A program made the position numbers and the translations under genes. Source: Pseudomonadota bacterium (GTDB taxonomy: Bacteria > Campylobacterota > Campylobacteria > Campylobacterales > Campylobacteraceae). From it: DNA of 64,000 nt. This document shows, in pieces, positions 20,321-30,173 of the stretch. Within the stretch, counting starts at the first letter, position 1, and the number at the start of each line of letters is the position of its first letter. The stretch lies in the NCBI GenBank assembly GCA_002746565.1, contig PDPI01000024.1, positions 1-64,000 on the forward strand, written 5' to 3'. A model generated the notes under the pieces. It was not told the DNA's origin. It did not search any database and worked only from the letters and a program-made list of their open reading frames with translations.

Positions 20321-21030
20321 AATGTATCCTTTCCCATGAGGTTTAGTTTGGAAAAATACTTTAGATTTTTTTCATCAGTTATAAAGCTTATGTTGTAGGG
20401 ATGTTGGGTTTTAAAAAGTTTAAAATTATGATTTTTTGGCAAAAGTTTTTCTATGCTTTTAGCCTCATTTCCAAATAAAATCAAATCTATCCTATCCTTG
20501 CAAATCTGCCTTAAAAAAGTTTCCATAAGAGGCTTAAAAGCTTTTACGTGTAGCTTTGTTTGCTCTTTGCTTGTAAAAACTAAAGCCCTATTTAAAAGTA
20601 AAATGCCTTCTTTTTCAAAATTGTTTTTTAGATCCATGATGGAGCTTATAAGCTTTTGTTTTGGGATTTTTGCTATTGCATTTTGATTGGTATTTTGTTG
20701 TAAAAAACCTTGAGATCTAAGTTGCATCTTTAAAAAGTTTCTCAAACTTACCGCTTTATTCACTTCTTTGCAAAAGCCATTTTGGCCAAAGATTTCTTCA
20801 ACCATTCCATCTATAAAGGCATAACCAATGGCGCTTTTTTTTCTAGGATATGGATCTTGCCCAAATAAAATAGCCTTTGTTTTTTCCCTTGGAAGGGTTT
20901 TAAAAGCATTTAAAAAATTATCAAAATCTGGAAAATAATCTTCATTTTTGTATAAAAAGTCCAAATACTTCCCATCCAATGAATTTAGGGATAAGTTGAT
21001 AATTTCTTGCCAACTTTTGTGGACATTCAT
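20314..21030 (-). CDS. Uracil-DNA glycosylase family protein (divergent)
   Basis: '[20 protein letters not shown]', 'LLLNRALVF', '[15 protein letters not shown]', 'QHPYN'. Confidence 0.75.
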   Translation of the reverse strand: MNVHKSWQEIINLSLNSLDGKYLDFLYKNEDYFPDFDNFLNAFKTLPREKTKAILFGQDPYPRKKSAIGYAFIDGMVEEIFGQNGFCKEVNKAVSLRNFLKMQLRSQGFLQQNTNQNAIAKIPKQKLISSIMDLKNNFEKEGILLLNRALVFTSKEQTKLHVKAFKPLMETFLRQICKDRIDLILFGNEAKSIEKLLPKNHNFKLFKTQHPYNISFITDEKNLKYFSKLNLMGKDTFC

Positions 21031-21488
21031 AGTAAATTGTGCATTTTTAATGTGGATTCTACCTCTTCAATGCCTATTTGAAATTCCCTTGCAATTTCAT
21101 CAATCCTTCTTCCATTTTGATATAGATAGATTATGCCTTGTGCGTTTGAACTTAAAGGGCTAGAAATGAATGTGGCATTTTTGATTTTTTCTTCTAATCT
21201 TAATACTTGTTGATCTTGATGGTTTGCTATTTTTGCTATGGTGGTTTCCATGTTTTTTACTGAGTCAAATAAGGGTAGGATTTTTTCTTTTAGTTGGGCT
21301 TCAATATTTACCCCACCTTTTTCTTCCAAGTCTTGTTTTAGTTGGTGATTTTGATGGTTTAAATCCTCTATGGCCCTTTCAAAACGTTGAAATTTTTTAC
21401 TACTTTCTAGATCTTTAAAGTAAATTATAATAAACATTAAAACTATAAAAACACCAAAACCAATGAGCAACAATAAATCAAGCCCCAT
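21027..21488 (-). CDS. DUF6115-like membrane-anchored coiled-coil protein
   Basis: N-terminal TM, coiled coil, C-terminal HTH-like 'GRRIDEIAREFQIGIEEVESTLKMHNL'. Confidence 0.6.
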   Translation of the reverse strand: MGLDLLLLIGFGVFIVLMFIIIYFKDLESSKKFQRFERAIEDLNHQNHQLKQDLEEKGGVNIEAQLKEKILPLFDSVKNMETTIAKIANHQDQQVLRLEEKIKNATFISSPLSSNAQGIIYLYQNGRRIDEIAREFQIGIEEVESTLKMHNLL

Positions 21489-21558
21489 TTTTATTTCCTT
21501 TTTTTAAAGTACAAAACTAACAAATTTACTCTTAAAACCTGCTTTTTTGAGTATAATT

Positions 21559-22425
21559 TTACAAATCAAGCCAGATCAATATAAAAAATATGATACCCAA
21601 ATACCCATTTAAGGTAAAAAATGCCCTATCTATCTTGCTAAAATCCTTATTTACTATCTCATGTTCTTTCCATAAGATAATCCCACTTACAAAAATCCCC
21701 ATCCAAGCCCAGCATCCAAGCCCAGCAAGTCCCACAAAAAGCGACCAAAAGAGAATACTTAGGGCATGGAAGATTTGCGAAACAAAGAAAGTGCATTTTT
21801 GTCCAAAGTGGGACGGAATGGAATGGAGTTTATGGTTTTTATCAAATTCAATATCTTGCAAAGAGTACAATAAATCAAATCCAGCCACCCAAAACATAAC
21901 CCCAATACTAAGTATAAAAGCCCAAAGTGGAATATCATTTGTAACCGCTATGGCACCAGCTATGGGAGCAAGTCCTAAAGACATGCCTAAAACCAAGTGG
22001 GCTAGTGGACTTATGCGTTTTATGTAAGAGTAGATCCCTAGTATAAAAAGAATGGGAAGTGAGAGCAAAAAGGCTAAATCATTGATAAAATAAGCCACCA
22101 AAACAAAAATAAAAGCGTTTATCCCAATAAATATCAAAAGATTTTTCGCCCCAATCCTTCCATCAACACTAGGTCTAGATGCGGTTCTTGGGTTAAGGGC
22201 GTCTATATCCTTATCCAAGTAGCGATTTAATCCCATGGCAAAATTTCTAGCACTAATAGTACACAAAAGCCCCAAAATCAAAAGTTTCCACCCAAACCAA
22301 GCAGATCCGCTTTGTATATATGAGCCAACTATCATAGCAACAAAAATAAAAGGCAAAGAAAATATAGAATGCTTAGCCACTATAAGTTCGCCTATATCTT
22401 TTAATTTTTCTAAAAAAGTGTTCAT
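21559..22425 (-). CDS. UbiA-family prenyltransferase (menaquinone biosynthesis, MqnP-like)
   Basis: 'NFAMGLNRYLDKDIDALNPRTASRP', 'DLLYSLQDIEFDKNHKLHSIPSHFG'. Confidence 0.88.
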   Translation of the reverse strand: MNTFLEKLKDIGELIVAKHSIFSLPFIFVAMIVGSYIQSGSAWFGWKLLILGLLCTISARNFAMGLNRYLDKDIDALNPRTASRPSVDGRIGAKNLLIFIGINAFIFVLVAYFINDLAFLLSLPILFILGIYSYIKRISPLAHLVLGMSLGLAPIAGAIAVTNDIPLWAFILSIGVMFWVAGFDLLYSLQDIEFDKNHKLHSIPSHFGQKCTFFVSQIFHALSILFWSLFVGLAGLGCWAWMGIFVSGIILWKEHEIVNKDFSKIDRAFFTLNGYLGIIFFILIWLDL

Positions 22426-22503
22426 GGAAAATCCTTTTGTTTAAGTGGCTAATTATACAATATTTTGATATAATTTTATTTTAAAATATTTCAAGGATAA
22501 AAA

Positions 22504-23748
22504 ATGGCTCAAGATGTGCTTATAGTTGGTGGTGGCATTGCTGGGGTGATGGCAGCTTATAATTTGAATAAATTAGGGGAGAATGTAACCATTGTAGATA
22601 AGGGGGATTTGAGTGATAATACTTCTTTTGGAAATGCAGGATTGCTTTCAGCTTGGGAGAAGCCGCCTTTGTCCCATCCAGGAGTCATAGGTGATACTTT
22701 AAAATTGATGGTGCAAGGGAAAAGTCCTTTGATAATAAATCCTACTTTGGATTTGAATGTTTATAAGTGGTTGCTTAAATTTGTGGCAAGCTCATCTAGA
22801 TCTAGGCTTAAAAAGAGTTTGATTTTATTTGAAAAATATGGGGATTTAAATCTCAGAGAATATCTTAATATAATAAAAAAAGAAAATGCGGATTTTGATT
22901 TGCACCAAGATGGGGTTTATCTGGTTTTTACTAACAAACAAAATTATCTAACAAAACTAACACAAGCAAAAGATACCCAAAAATATGAAGTTTTAAGCTA
23001 TGAAGAAGCAAGGGATAATATGGGCTTTGTTAAGGATAACATAGAGGGCGTTATAAATCTAAAACGAAATGTAAGACTAGATCCTAAATGTGTAATGGAG
23101 AGTATGTATGAGATTTTGCGCAAAAGGGGTGTAAAATTTATTTTAAATGAGGAAATAGTCGATTGGGAATTAGAAAATGGTAAGATAAAAAAAGCAGTTG
23201 GCAAAAATCAAAGCTATAAAAGTGATACCTTTATCCTAGCAAGCGGAATTGATACAAAACTTGCTAGCAAGGTTGGAACTAACTTAATGCTAACACCAGC
23301 TAAGGGGTATAACATAACCTTCCAGATGGATGAGAGCATAAAGCCGAAGCAATGCGTTATGTTTGGGGATTTATTTATCATTTGTACCCCAAGAAAAAAT
23401 GATGTGAGACTAACAAGTAAGCTTGAACTTGCCACTAAAGATAAAGAAGTTATGCAAAAAAGAATAAGAAGTATTGTAAATACCTTGAAAAATTATACCA
23501 TAGATTTTGAGATGAAAAATCCCTCAACCTGGGCAGGTTTTCGTCCATTAACTCCAAACGATATGCCACTAATTGGCAGGGATGAAAACTATAAAAACCT
23601 AGTTTATGCCATGGGTTATGGTTGGCTTGGTATGACTTTTGGTGGTGCATTAGGGCGCATTATAGCCGATCTAATTCATAGGGATTTAGACAATAAACAA
23701 AGTGATGATATTATGCTTTTTTCTGGTTTTTATCAGGGTTGTTTATGA
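22504..23748 (+). CDS. FAD-dependent D-amino-acid dehydrogenase-like (DadA family)
   Basis: 'DVLIVGGGIAGVMAAYNLNKLGENVTIVDKG', 'WAGFRPLTPNDMPLIGR'. Confidence 0.85.
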   Translation: MAQDVLIVGGGIAGVMAAYNLNKLGENVTIVDKGDLSDNTSFGNAGLLSAWEKPPLSHPGVIGDTLKLMVQGKSPLIINPTLDLNVYKWLLKFVASSSRSRLKKSLILFEKYGDLNLREYLNIIKKENADFDLHQDGVYLVFTNKQNYLTKLTQAKDTQKYEVLSYEEARDNMGFVKDNIEGVINLKRNVRLDPKCVMESMYEILRKRGVKFILNEEIVDWELENGKIKKAVGKNQSYKSDTFILASGIDTKLASKVGTNLMLTPAKGYNITFQMDESIKPKQCVMFGDLFIICTPRKNDVRLTSKLELATKDKEVMQKRIRSIVNTLKNYTIDFEMKNPSTWAGFRPLTPNDMPLIGRDENYKNLVYAMGYGWLGMTFGGALGRIIADLIHRDLDNKQSDDIMLFSGFYQGCL

Positions 23749-24641
23749 GAGAGTTAGCCATCCTAGGTCCAACTGCTAGTGGTAAAACTAGTCTTGGGAT
23801 TAGTTTAGCAAAAAAACTAGATGGGGTTGTTTTATCCTTGGATTCACTTAGTATCTACAAAGGTATAGATATAGCCTCGGCAAAGCCAAGCTTGGAAGAA
23901 AGGGATGGCATAAAACATTTTGGTATAGATCTCATTAGCCCAGATGAAATCTTTAATGTGGTTTTATTTTTTGACTTGTACAAACAAGCGCGCAAATGGG
24001 CGTTAGCAAATGGTAAAACCCTTATAATCGTTGGGGGAACGAGCTTTTATCTTAAATCAATGCTAACAGGTTTGTCCGATAAGCCCTTTGTTAGTGAACA
24101 GACTAAAGAAAAAGTTGCAAGAAAGTTGAAAGACTTGAACTCAAGTTACGCTTATATGCAAAGTATAGATGCTGATTATGCAAAAAATATATCTTCAAAT
24201 GATACATATCGTATAGAAAAATGGCTTGAAATCCACTACGAAACGGGTCTAATTCCTAGCTCTTATCTAAAGCAAACCCAAAAAGAGCCCATCATAAAAG
24301 ATATTCCCATCTATAATCTTCAAATTGATAGGGATATTTTGCGTGGGAGGATAGAAAAAAGAACTGATATTATGATAAATAGTGGTCTTGTGGATGAGGT
24401 TGTAGGCTTGGAAAAAAAGTATGGCAGACTTCCTAGATGCATGGGGGCGATAGGTTTAAAGGAAGTTCTAGAATACCTAGATGGATATTTAGATCTTGAA
24501 CAAATGCGAGAAAAGATCATAACAAACACTGCTAGACTTGCAAAAAGACAAAGAACTTTCAATAAAACTCAATTTGTGGATTTTAATATTTTACATGCAA
24601 GCATGGAAGAAGTGGAAGAAAGAATTATTTTAAATTCTTGA
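23745..24641 (+). CDS. miaA: tRNA dimethylallyltransferase
   Basis: 'LGPTASGKTSLGISLAKKLDGVVLSLDSLSIYKGIDIASAKPS'; ATG at 23745 overlaps the upstream stop. Confidence 0.93.
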   Translation: MRELAILGPTASGKTSLGISLAKKLDGVVLSLDSLSIYKGIDIASAKPSLEERDGIKHFGIDLISPDEIFNVVLFFDLYKQARKWALANGKTLIIVGGTSFYLKSMLTGLSDKPFVSEQTKEKVARKLKDLNSSYAYMQSIDADYAKNISSNDTYRIEKWLEIHYETGLIPSSYLKQTQKEPIIKDIPIYNLQIDRDILRGRIEKRTDIMINSGLVDEVVGLEKKYGRLPRCMGAIGLKEVLEYLDGYLDLEQMREKIITNTARLAKRQRTFNKTQFVDFNILHASMEEVEERIILNS

Positions 24642-24762
24642 TAATAAATATCAATAGATGCTACAAAAAGTTACATAATTGTAAAGTAAATTGATCAAAA
24701 TCATAAAAATATATAAGACTAATAAAGTAATTTGATAATATAAATTTTAGAAGGAGAAAGAT

Positions 24763-25767
24763 ATGAGAGTATTAGAAATACAAGACATAAAAGCTCTGAT
24801 TGATAAGGTTGGACACGAGGAATTTACAAGAAAACTTGTGAAAACTTTGGAAGAGGATTATGGAAATTGGGAGAGTTTTGATAAAACCCCAAGGGTTGCA
24901 AATCACGTTGATGGCGGAGTGATTGAACTCATGCCAATTAGCGATGAGAAGCTTTATACTTTCAAATATGTAAACGGACATCCAAAAAATCCTGCACAAA
25001 ATAAATTTACTGTTATGGCAACGGGACAATTGAGCGAAGTTAGTACGGGTGAGCCTTTAATGTTTAGCGAAATGACCTTGCTAACTGCCCTTAGGACGGC
25101 GGCAAATTCTGTCATGGCGGCAAAGTACTTGGCTAAGAAAGATTCAAAAGTTTTAACCCTTATAGGTACTGGTGCTCAGAGTGAATTTCAGTTTTTAGCT
25201 TTTTCTTACTTTTTTGATCTAGAAGAGGTTAGATTTTTTGATGTTGATCCAAAAGCTATGGAAAAATTTGCCAAAAATGTTGAGAAATTTGACATCAAGC
25301 TAAGTCCATGCAAAGATACCAAAGATGCTATCAAGGGAGCTGATATCATAACCACATGCACGGCTGATAAAAGATACCAAACTATTTTAACAAAAGATAT
25401 GATTCAAAAAGATGTCTATATAAACGCCATCGGAGGAGATTGTCCTGGAAAAACGGAGATAGAAAAAGAATTGGTTGAAAGCTCAACCGTTGTTTGCGAA
25501 TTTTTAGACCAATGTAAGATAGAAGGCGAAATCCAACAACTCCCAAAAGACTACACTTGTGCTGAATTTTACGAGATAGTAAGGGGCGAAAAAAAGTTAA
25601 ACGTAGCAATAAATGGAACCATAGTTTTCGACTCAGTTGGCTTTGCCATAGAGGATTATTCGACCTTGAGACTGGTTTATGAATTGGCTAAAAAATACGA
25701 CATTGGCAAAGATATGTATCTTATTCCCCAAATCAAAGATGTTAAGGATTTGTATTCTCTGCTTTAG
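24763..25767 (+). CDS. Ornithine cyclodeaminase/mu-crystallin family protein
   Basis: 'MTLLTALRTAANSVMAAKYLAKKDSKVLTLIGTGAQSEFQ', 'NAIGGDCPGKTEIE'. Confidence 0.88.
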   Translation: MRVLEIQDIKALIDKVGHEEFTRKLVKTLEEDYGNWESFDKTPRVANHVDGGVIELMPISDEKLYTFKYVNGHPKNPAQNKFTVMATGQLSEVSTGEPLMFSEMTLLTALRTAANSVMAAKYLAKKDSKVLTLIGTGAQSEFQFLAFSYFFDLEEVRFFDVDPKAMEKFAKNVEKFDIKLSPCKDTKDAIKGADIITTCTADKRYQTILTKDMIQKDVYINAIGGDCPGKTEIEKELVESSTVVCEFLDQCKIEGEIQQLPKDYTCAEFYEIVRGEKKLNVAINGTIVFDSVGFAIEDYSTLRLVYELAKKYDIGKDMYLIPQIKDVKDLYSLL

Positions 25768-25860
25768 GTATTTATGATTTTAGTATTAACCCCCTATACA
25801 ATAAATTAGCTTTATTTACAATAAAAATAAGCCACATATTATTTTACATTAGATAGAATG

Positions 25861-25876
25861 TACTACCGGTGTAGTA
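25861..25876. promoter_or_regulatory. Inverted repeat TACTACCGGTGTAGTA, possible operator
   Basis: 6-bp perfect arms around CGGT, 31 bp upstream of the 25908 start. Confidence 0.35.
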
Positions 25877-25907
25877 GAACACCAATCCAAAAAGTAAGGA
25901 GGAAGCA

Positions 25908-26840
25908 ATGAAACAAGGTGCTGTAAAAAGTTATAGGTGGCGAGTATTAAGTCTTTTCCTAGTGGTGGGTGTAGTTTCTGTATTCACTTCTTGCGGTGGT
26001 GGAGGTTCTTCTGATGATGTAGGAGAAAGTGTCAGCAAGGTTCCGTTGACCCCCGAGTCTGTGGATAATGTGGCCAGAAGCGTTGAAAAGCTGGTTCCAT
26101 GGTGCGGATACACAAATAAAGACGGGGTTCGTGTGGCAAGAGATGCAAACCTTATGAGAGGCTATGTGTTGGTTGCCGATAGCGTAAAAAACATAGGGAA
26201 GGAAATTAAATTTCGTGAACGTACTATTGATCGAACCTTAAATGGTACATGTGGAGGGACTGTTCGCATTAAGGGAAGCCACGATAATGGAGATGATGAT
26301 CTTGTATACACATATAACAACTTTTGTAAAGTGAGTAAGGACGGCGTTAAAAGTTATCTAAATGGTACAGCAAGTGTATTTAAGGATGGAACTCCTGGTC
26401 CATTTGGTCCTATATTGAACTCTGTATCTTTTTCAACAAAAGAGATGAGATCAAGGATGGTTAAGCCTTCAGGGGAAGAGAAGACTTATACTGTTAGTAT
26501 TGCGAAAGGTTTGGACACGGTTAAAGCAGGAGGGCGAAATAATCTAAAGATTGAGAAAGCTGCGCTTGTCGATGGTGGCAAAACCTACAAAGCTTCCAAT
26601 ATTGACATAGACAGGATAGGAAAAAGCAGCATAAAGATAAATGATGCTACATACGTTGATCCAGTTGAAGGAGCTATTAGTGTGAAAACTGACGGTTTTA
26701 TGTCGCTAGATTCTACAACATCAACAAATATTACCATAACCAGAGGAGGAAAATCCACTGTTTTCAAATCATCCAGTACCAATCCCACGATATTTATATC
26801 TGAAGAGGGAGGTGGATTTGATTGTGGTAGGTTCTTGTAG
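25908..26840 (+). CDS. Putative lipoprotein of unknown family
   Basis: Signal peptide + lipobox 'VFTSCGGGG'; strong SD AAGGAGG. Confidence 0.65.
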   Translation: MKQGAVKSYRWRVLSLFLVVGVVSVFTSCGGGGSSDDVGESVSKVPLTPESVDNVARSVEKLVPWCGYTNKDGVRVARDANLMRGYVLVADSVKNIGKEIKFRERTIDRTLNGTCGGTVRIKGSHDNGDDDLVYTYNNFCKVSKDGVKSYLNGTASVFKDGTPGPFGPILNSVSFSTKEMRSRMVKPSGEEKTYTVSIAKGLDTVKAGGRNNLKIEKAALVDGGKTYKASNIDIDRIGKSSIKINDATYVDPVEGAISVKTDGFMSLDSTTSTNITITRGGKSTVFKSSSTNPTIFISEEGGGFDCGRFL

Positions 26841-26854
26841 GTCTAAAGGAAACA

Positions 26855-28042
26855 ATGTATAAGGGTACCATATTGCCCGCGGGGGACATCTTCTCCCGTG
26901 GGTTTAGTTTTCTATATATGTTGGGAGTTGGATTCTCCTACTCTTTAAGAAATATCATTCGTTCCCGTGCCAGGTCTTTTTTTACTATATTTAGTGTATC
27001 ATTGATTGTGTGCTTGTATACTATTTCGAATGGAATAGGAAACTCCTTGATTGGGCAGATAAATAAACTTATGAACCAAGATGGTGTTGATGTTATTATT
27101 CAATCAAAATATTCCATCAACCCTACAAACTCCACCATCTCACAAAAAACCATTGAGAAGATATTAAAAAAAAGCAATATAAAAGCAAGTGAAGATTTGA
27201 TCATAAGGAGCAGGAGACTTAAAGGGGAGTATTTAGCTTACATGATCGGGGCCACAAATTTTCAACAAATTGTTGATAAAATGAGTCTATCTTTAGTGCA
27301 AGGTCGATTTCATGAGAAAAAAAATGAGATACTAATAGCAGAACAATTACTAAAAGTGCTAGGTTTAAATATTGGAGATACCATAAAACTAGCCGAAGAT
27401 AAGTATTATAAAATTGTAGGGACCTACGAGACTTGGATTAATTTTTTTAATGCAAGCATATTTATTGATCAAGGGGAGATTCAGGATATATTAGGCATAA
27501 ACAACCAAAAAAATTTACTTTTCATATCGTTAAAGGATCCCAATGATATCCAAAATTTTATAAAAGAGGTAAACCATGAATTCTCTTCCCTAAAAGCAAT
27601 AGGTAGTAAAAATTTTTCTAATTCCCTAGGAAATGCAAAATCTATTTTTTATCTTATGAGTGTTTTGTCAACTGCTACTCTCGTATTAACGCTAGCTGTA
27701 ATGTGCAATACCTTCATCATAGCTATAAATGAGAGGAAAAAAGAGATAGGAATACTTAGGGCAATAGGATGGACAAAAAAAATGATTTATATGCTATTTA
27801 TGGTTGAATCTACTATTTTATCGCTGGCTGGAGGAATTGCAGGTTTTTTACTTTCTTTCCCAATATCATATATAGTGAAAAAAAATATTATCATGAGTAT
27901 TTACTTACCAACAAACACCATGAACTTTGAAGTGATATATGAAATCTTTTTTATATCTATTATTGTTGGTATGTTTAGTGTTATTTTGCCAATTTTTAGC
28001 GCTACTAAAAAACAGATAATAAAAGTTTTAAAAGATGAGTAG
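26855..28042 (+). CDS. FtsX-like/MacB-type ABC transporter permease (alternative start 26918)
   Basis: 'YSLRNIIRSRARSFFTIFSVSLIVCLYTIS', 'ERKKEIGILRAIGWTKKMI'. Confidence 0.88.
   Translation: MYKGTILPAGDIFSRGFSFLYMLGVGFSYSLRNIIRSRARSFFTIFSVSLIVCLYTISNGIGNSLIGQINKLMNQDGVDVIIQSKYSINPTNSTISQKTIEKILKKSNIKASEDLIIRSRRLKGEYLAYMIGATNFQQIVDKMSLSLVQGRFHEKKNEILIAEQLLKVLGLNIGDTIKLAEDKYYKIVGTYETWINFFNASIFIDQGEIQDILGINNQKNLLFISLKDPNDIQNFIKEVNHEFSSLKAIGSKNFSNSLGNAKSIFYLMSVLSTATLVLTLAVMCNTFIIAINERKKEIGILRAIGWTKKMIYMLFMVESTILSLAGGIAGFLLSFPISYIVKKNIIMSIYLPTNTMNFEVIYEIFFISIIVGMFSVILPIFSATKKQIIKVLKDE
26876..26902 (+). terminator. GC-rich hairpin + T-rich tail, terminator/attenuator-like, inside the predicted 5' end of the permease ORF
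   Basis: CCCGCGGGGGA-CATCT-TCTCCCGTGGG (11 bp, 2 G-U) followed by TTTAGTTTT. Confidence 0.55.
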
Positions 28043-28715
28043 CATATTAGAAGTAAGCAATATAAGTAAATCCTATGATAATGGAAAAACTTTAGCCCTT
28101 AAAGACATATCTATAAACTTTAAAGAGGGTAGGTTTTATACTATTATGGGAAAATCAGGATGTGGCAAAAGTACTCTTTTAAACATCTTAGGTACTATCG
28201 ATAAGCCCACAAGCGGAGAAGTTTTGTATGGAGGCAAGAGTTTAGAGGATATATCTCGCCTGAGTGATTTTAGGCGAAAATTTATCGGATTTATCTTTCA
28301 ATTTCACCATCTAATACCAGTTTTGACATTAAAGGAAAATGTAGAGGTTGCTCTTTTTTCCAACCTAAACTATTCAAAAAAGTTTATTAATGAAAAATCC
28401 ATCAAGTTACTTACTGAATTGGGATTAAAAAACAAAATAAACTCTTTAGCAAATGAGGTTTCAGGAGGAGAGAAACAAAGGTGTGCCATAGCAAGAGCTT
28501 TGGCAAATAATCCAAAAATCATCCTAGCTGACGAGCCAACAGGAAATGTTGATACAACAAATACAAAAGTGATTTTAGATCAGCTTAAAAAGTATCAAGA
28601 ACAACAAAATTGCACTATTATCATGGCAACCCATGACCTCTCAATTGCCCAGTCATCAGACGTGATTATCCGCTTACAAGATGGCAAAATAATTTCATCA
28701 AAGGAGAATGTGTGA
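28035..28715 (+). CDS. ABC transporter ATP-binding protein (LolD/MacB type)
   Basis: Walker A 'GKSGCGKSTLLN', signature 'VSGGEKQR', 'ILADEPTGNVD'. Confidence 0.95.
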   Translation: MSSILEVSNISKSYDNGKTLALKDISINFKEGRFYTIMGKSGCGKSTLLNILGTIDKPTSGEVLYGGKSLEDISRLSDFRRKFIGFIFQFHHLIPVLTLKENVEVALFSNLNYSKKFINEKSIKLLTELGLKNKINSLANEVSGGEKQRCAIARALANNPKIILADEPTGNVDTTNTKVILDQLKKYQEQQNCTIIMATHDLSIAQSSDVIIRLQDGKIISSKENV

Positions 28716-29329
28716 GCTATATTTTTAAAAATAAGAAAATCTACAACACTGATATTTTTGCCTTTTCAAATACTCTTCTATTTTTATTCATGTGTATAGT
28801 TGTCTATTTTGATAGATTTGTTAAGTATAGGGGAGCAGCTAATATACATGAGTTTTTTTTCTATGCCTTTGTTATATTTCTTGTTATTTTTTTATCTTGG
28901 GTAAAATTTAGAACATTTAGGGTGAAATCCTATATCTTAGTAGCAATTCAAATAACAATTCTTATTCACTTTGCAGGTGCATTTATACAACTTGATGACC
29001 ATAGGCTCTATGATTTAAGATTTTTTGATATAAGATATGACAAATTTGTTCACTATACAAATAGCCTACTGGGCGCTTTTATAATCCACTATCTATTTAA
29101 AAAAAAGAATATCGATATAGGCAGAATAACTCTTGCTTTCGTAGGTTTTATAGTGCTTGGCATAGGTGCTTTAATAGAGATTTTGGAGTTTATTGTTGTA
29201 TTAAGTATTCCCCATAATGGAGTGGGAGATTATATAAACAACATGTCCGATCTTATTTCAAATCTTTTGGGAGTAAGCACTTACGCTCTAATAAACTACA
29301 AAAAACAAGCTAAGCATGAAAAACAATAA
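28712..29329 (+). CDS. DUF2238/YjdF-like membrane protein
   Basis: 'DIRYDKFVHYTNSLLGAFIIHYLF', 'GALIEILEF', 'GDYINNMSDLISNLLG'; GTG start overlapping the ATPase stop. Confidence 0.6.
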   Translation: MSYIFKNKKIYNTDIFAFSNTLLFLFMCIVVYFDRFVKYRGAANIHEFFFYAFVIFLVIFLSWVKFRTFRVKSYILVAIQITILIHFAGAFIQLDDHRLYDLRFFDIRYDKFVHYTNSLLGAFIIHYLFKKKNIDIGRITLAFVGFIVLGIGALIEILEFIVVLSIPHNGVGDYINNMSDLISNLLGVSTYALINYKKQAKHEKQ

Positions 29330-30083
29330 AAGCTTTTATATATCCATATTGGAGATGATAGCTTTAGTAACATCTTTTTTAGTATTGGTTTACAAAGGTC
29401 CAAATATACTTGATTTTATCAAAACTGGAAAACAATTACCAGTTGTTCCCATTTATATTTTTATCTTTGTATCATTGGCATATATAATTATTACACCCTT
29501 GTATTTCCATAAAGAGACTTTTGAAAAGAGGGGACTTTGTATTTCAAAGATAAAAAATGGATGGAAAGAGTATCTTTTCTCTTTTATGTTTGGCTTGACT
29601 ATTCTCTCATCTATGATTTATTATAAAAGTCTGCATGAAGAGATTGTTGTGGATTATTATGGTGTTTTTTTAAAGTTTTCAGTATATCTTGTAAGTGCGT
29701 TTGCACAAGCGGTCATATTTTTCTCTTTCATATTTTTCAGAATAAAAAATATAGTAAATTGTAGCAATAAATTCAAAAATTATTATTCCAAAAAAATTAT
29801 AACAATCACTATTCTCTCAATACTATTTGCGGTTTTCCACTATCCAAACTGGACCTTAGCATTTCTATGTTTCTGTTTTGCTATGGTCATAGGCTGGGTT
29901 TATTACTCAAAACCAAATATTTTTTTAATCACCATCATACATGCAACACTAGGAACACTTCTTCATAGGGTTTACCAATTGCATATGAAAATACTTTTTA
30001 CATATGGACACCAAGAGCCACACTACTCTTTTTTTAGAAAACTAACTCCTTGGATAGAACAGTTAATAGATAACAGATGGTAA
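29316..30083 (+). CDS. CPBP (CAAX protease/bacteriocin-processing)-like membrane protein
   Basis: 'ILFAVFHYPN' and 'ITIIHATLGT' resemble CPBP motifs 2 and 3; motif 1 not conserved. Confidence 0.6.
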   Translation: MKNNKSFYISILEMIALVTSFLVLVYKGPNILDFIKTGKQLPVVPIYIFIFVSLAYIIITPLYFHKETFEKRGLCISKIKNGWKEYLFSFMFGLTILSSMIYYKSLHEEIVVDYYGVFLKFSVYLVSAFAQAVIFFSFIFFRIKNIVNCSNKFKNYYSKKIITITILSILFAVFHYPNWTLAFLCFCFAMVIGWVYYSKPNIFLITIIHATLGTLLHRVYQLHMKILFTYGHQEPHYSFFRKLTPWIEQLIDNRW

Positions 30084-30173
30084 AGCATTGCACTTTTAAG
30101 TTCTTGGGTGCCATATATTTGCCACTTTTTAAGAGATAAAATCAATCAAAGAAGCAATAATAATTGATATAAG

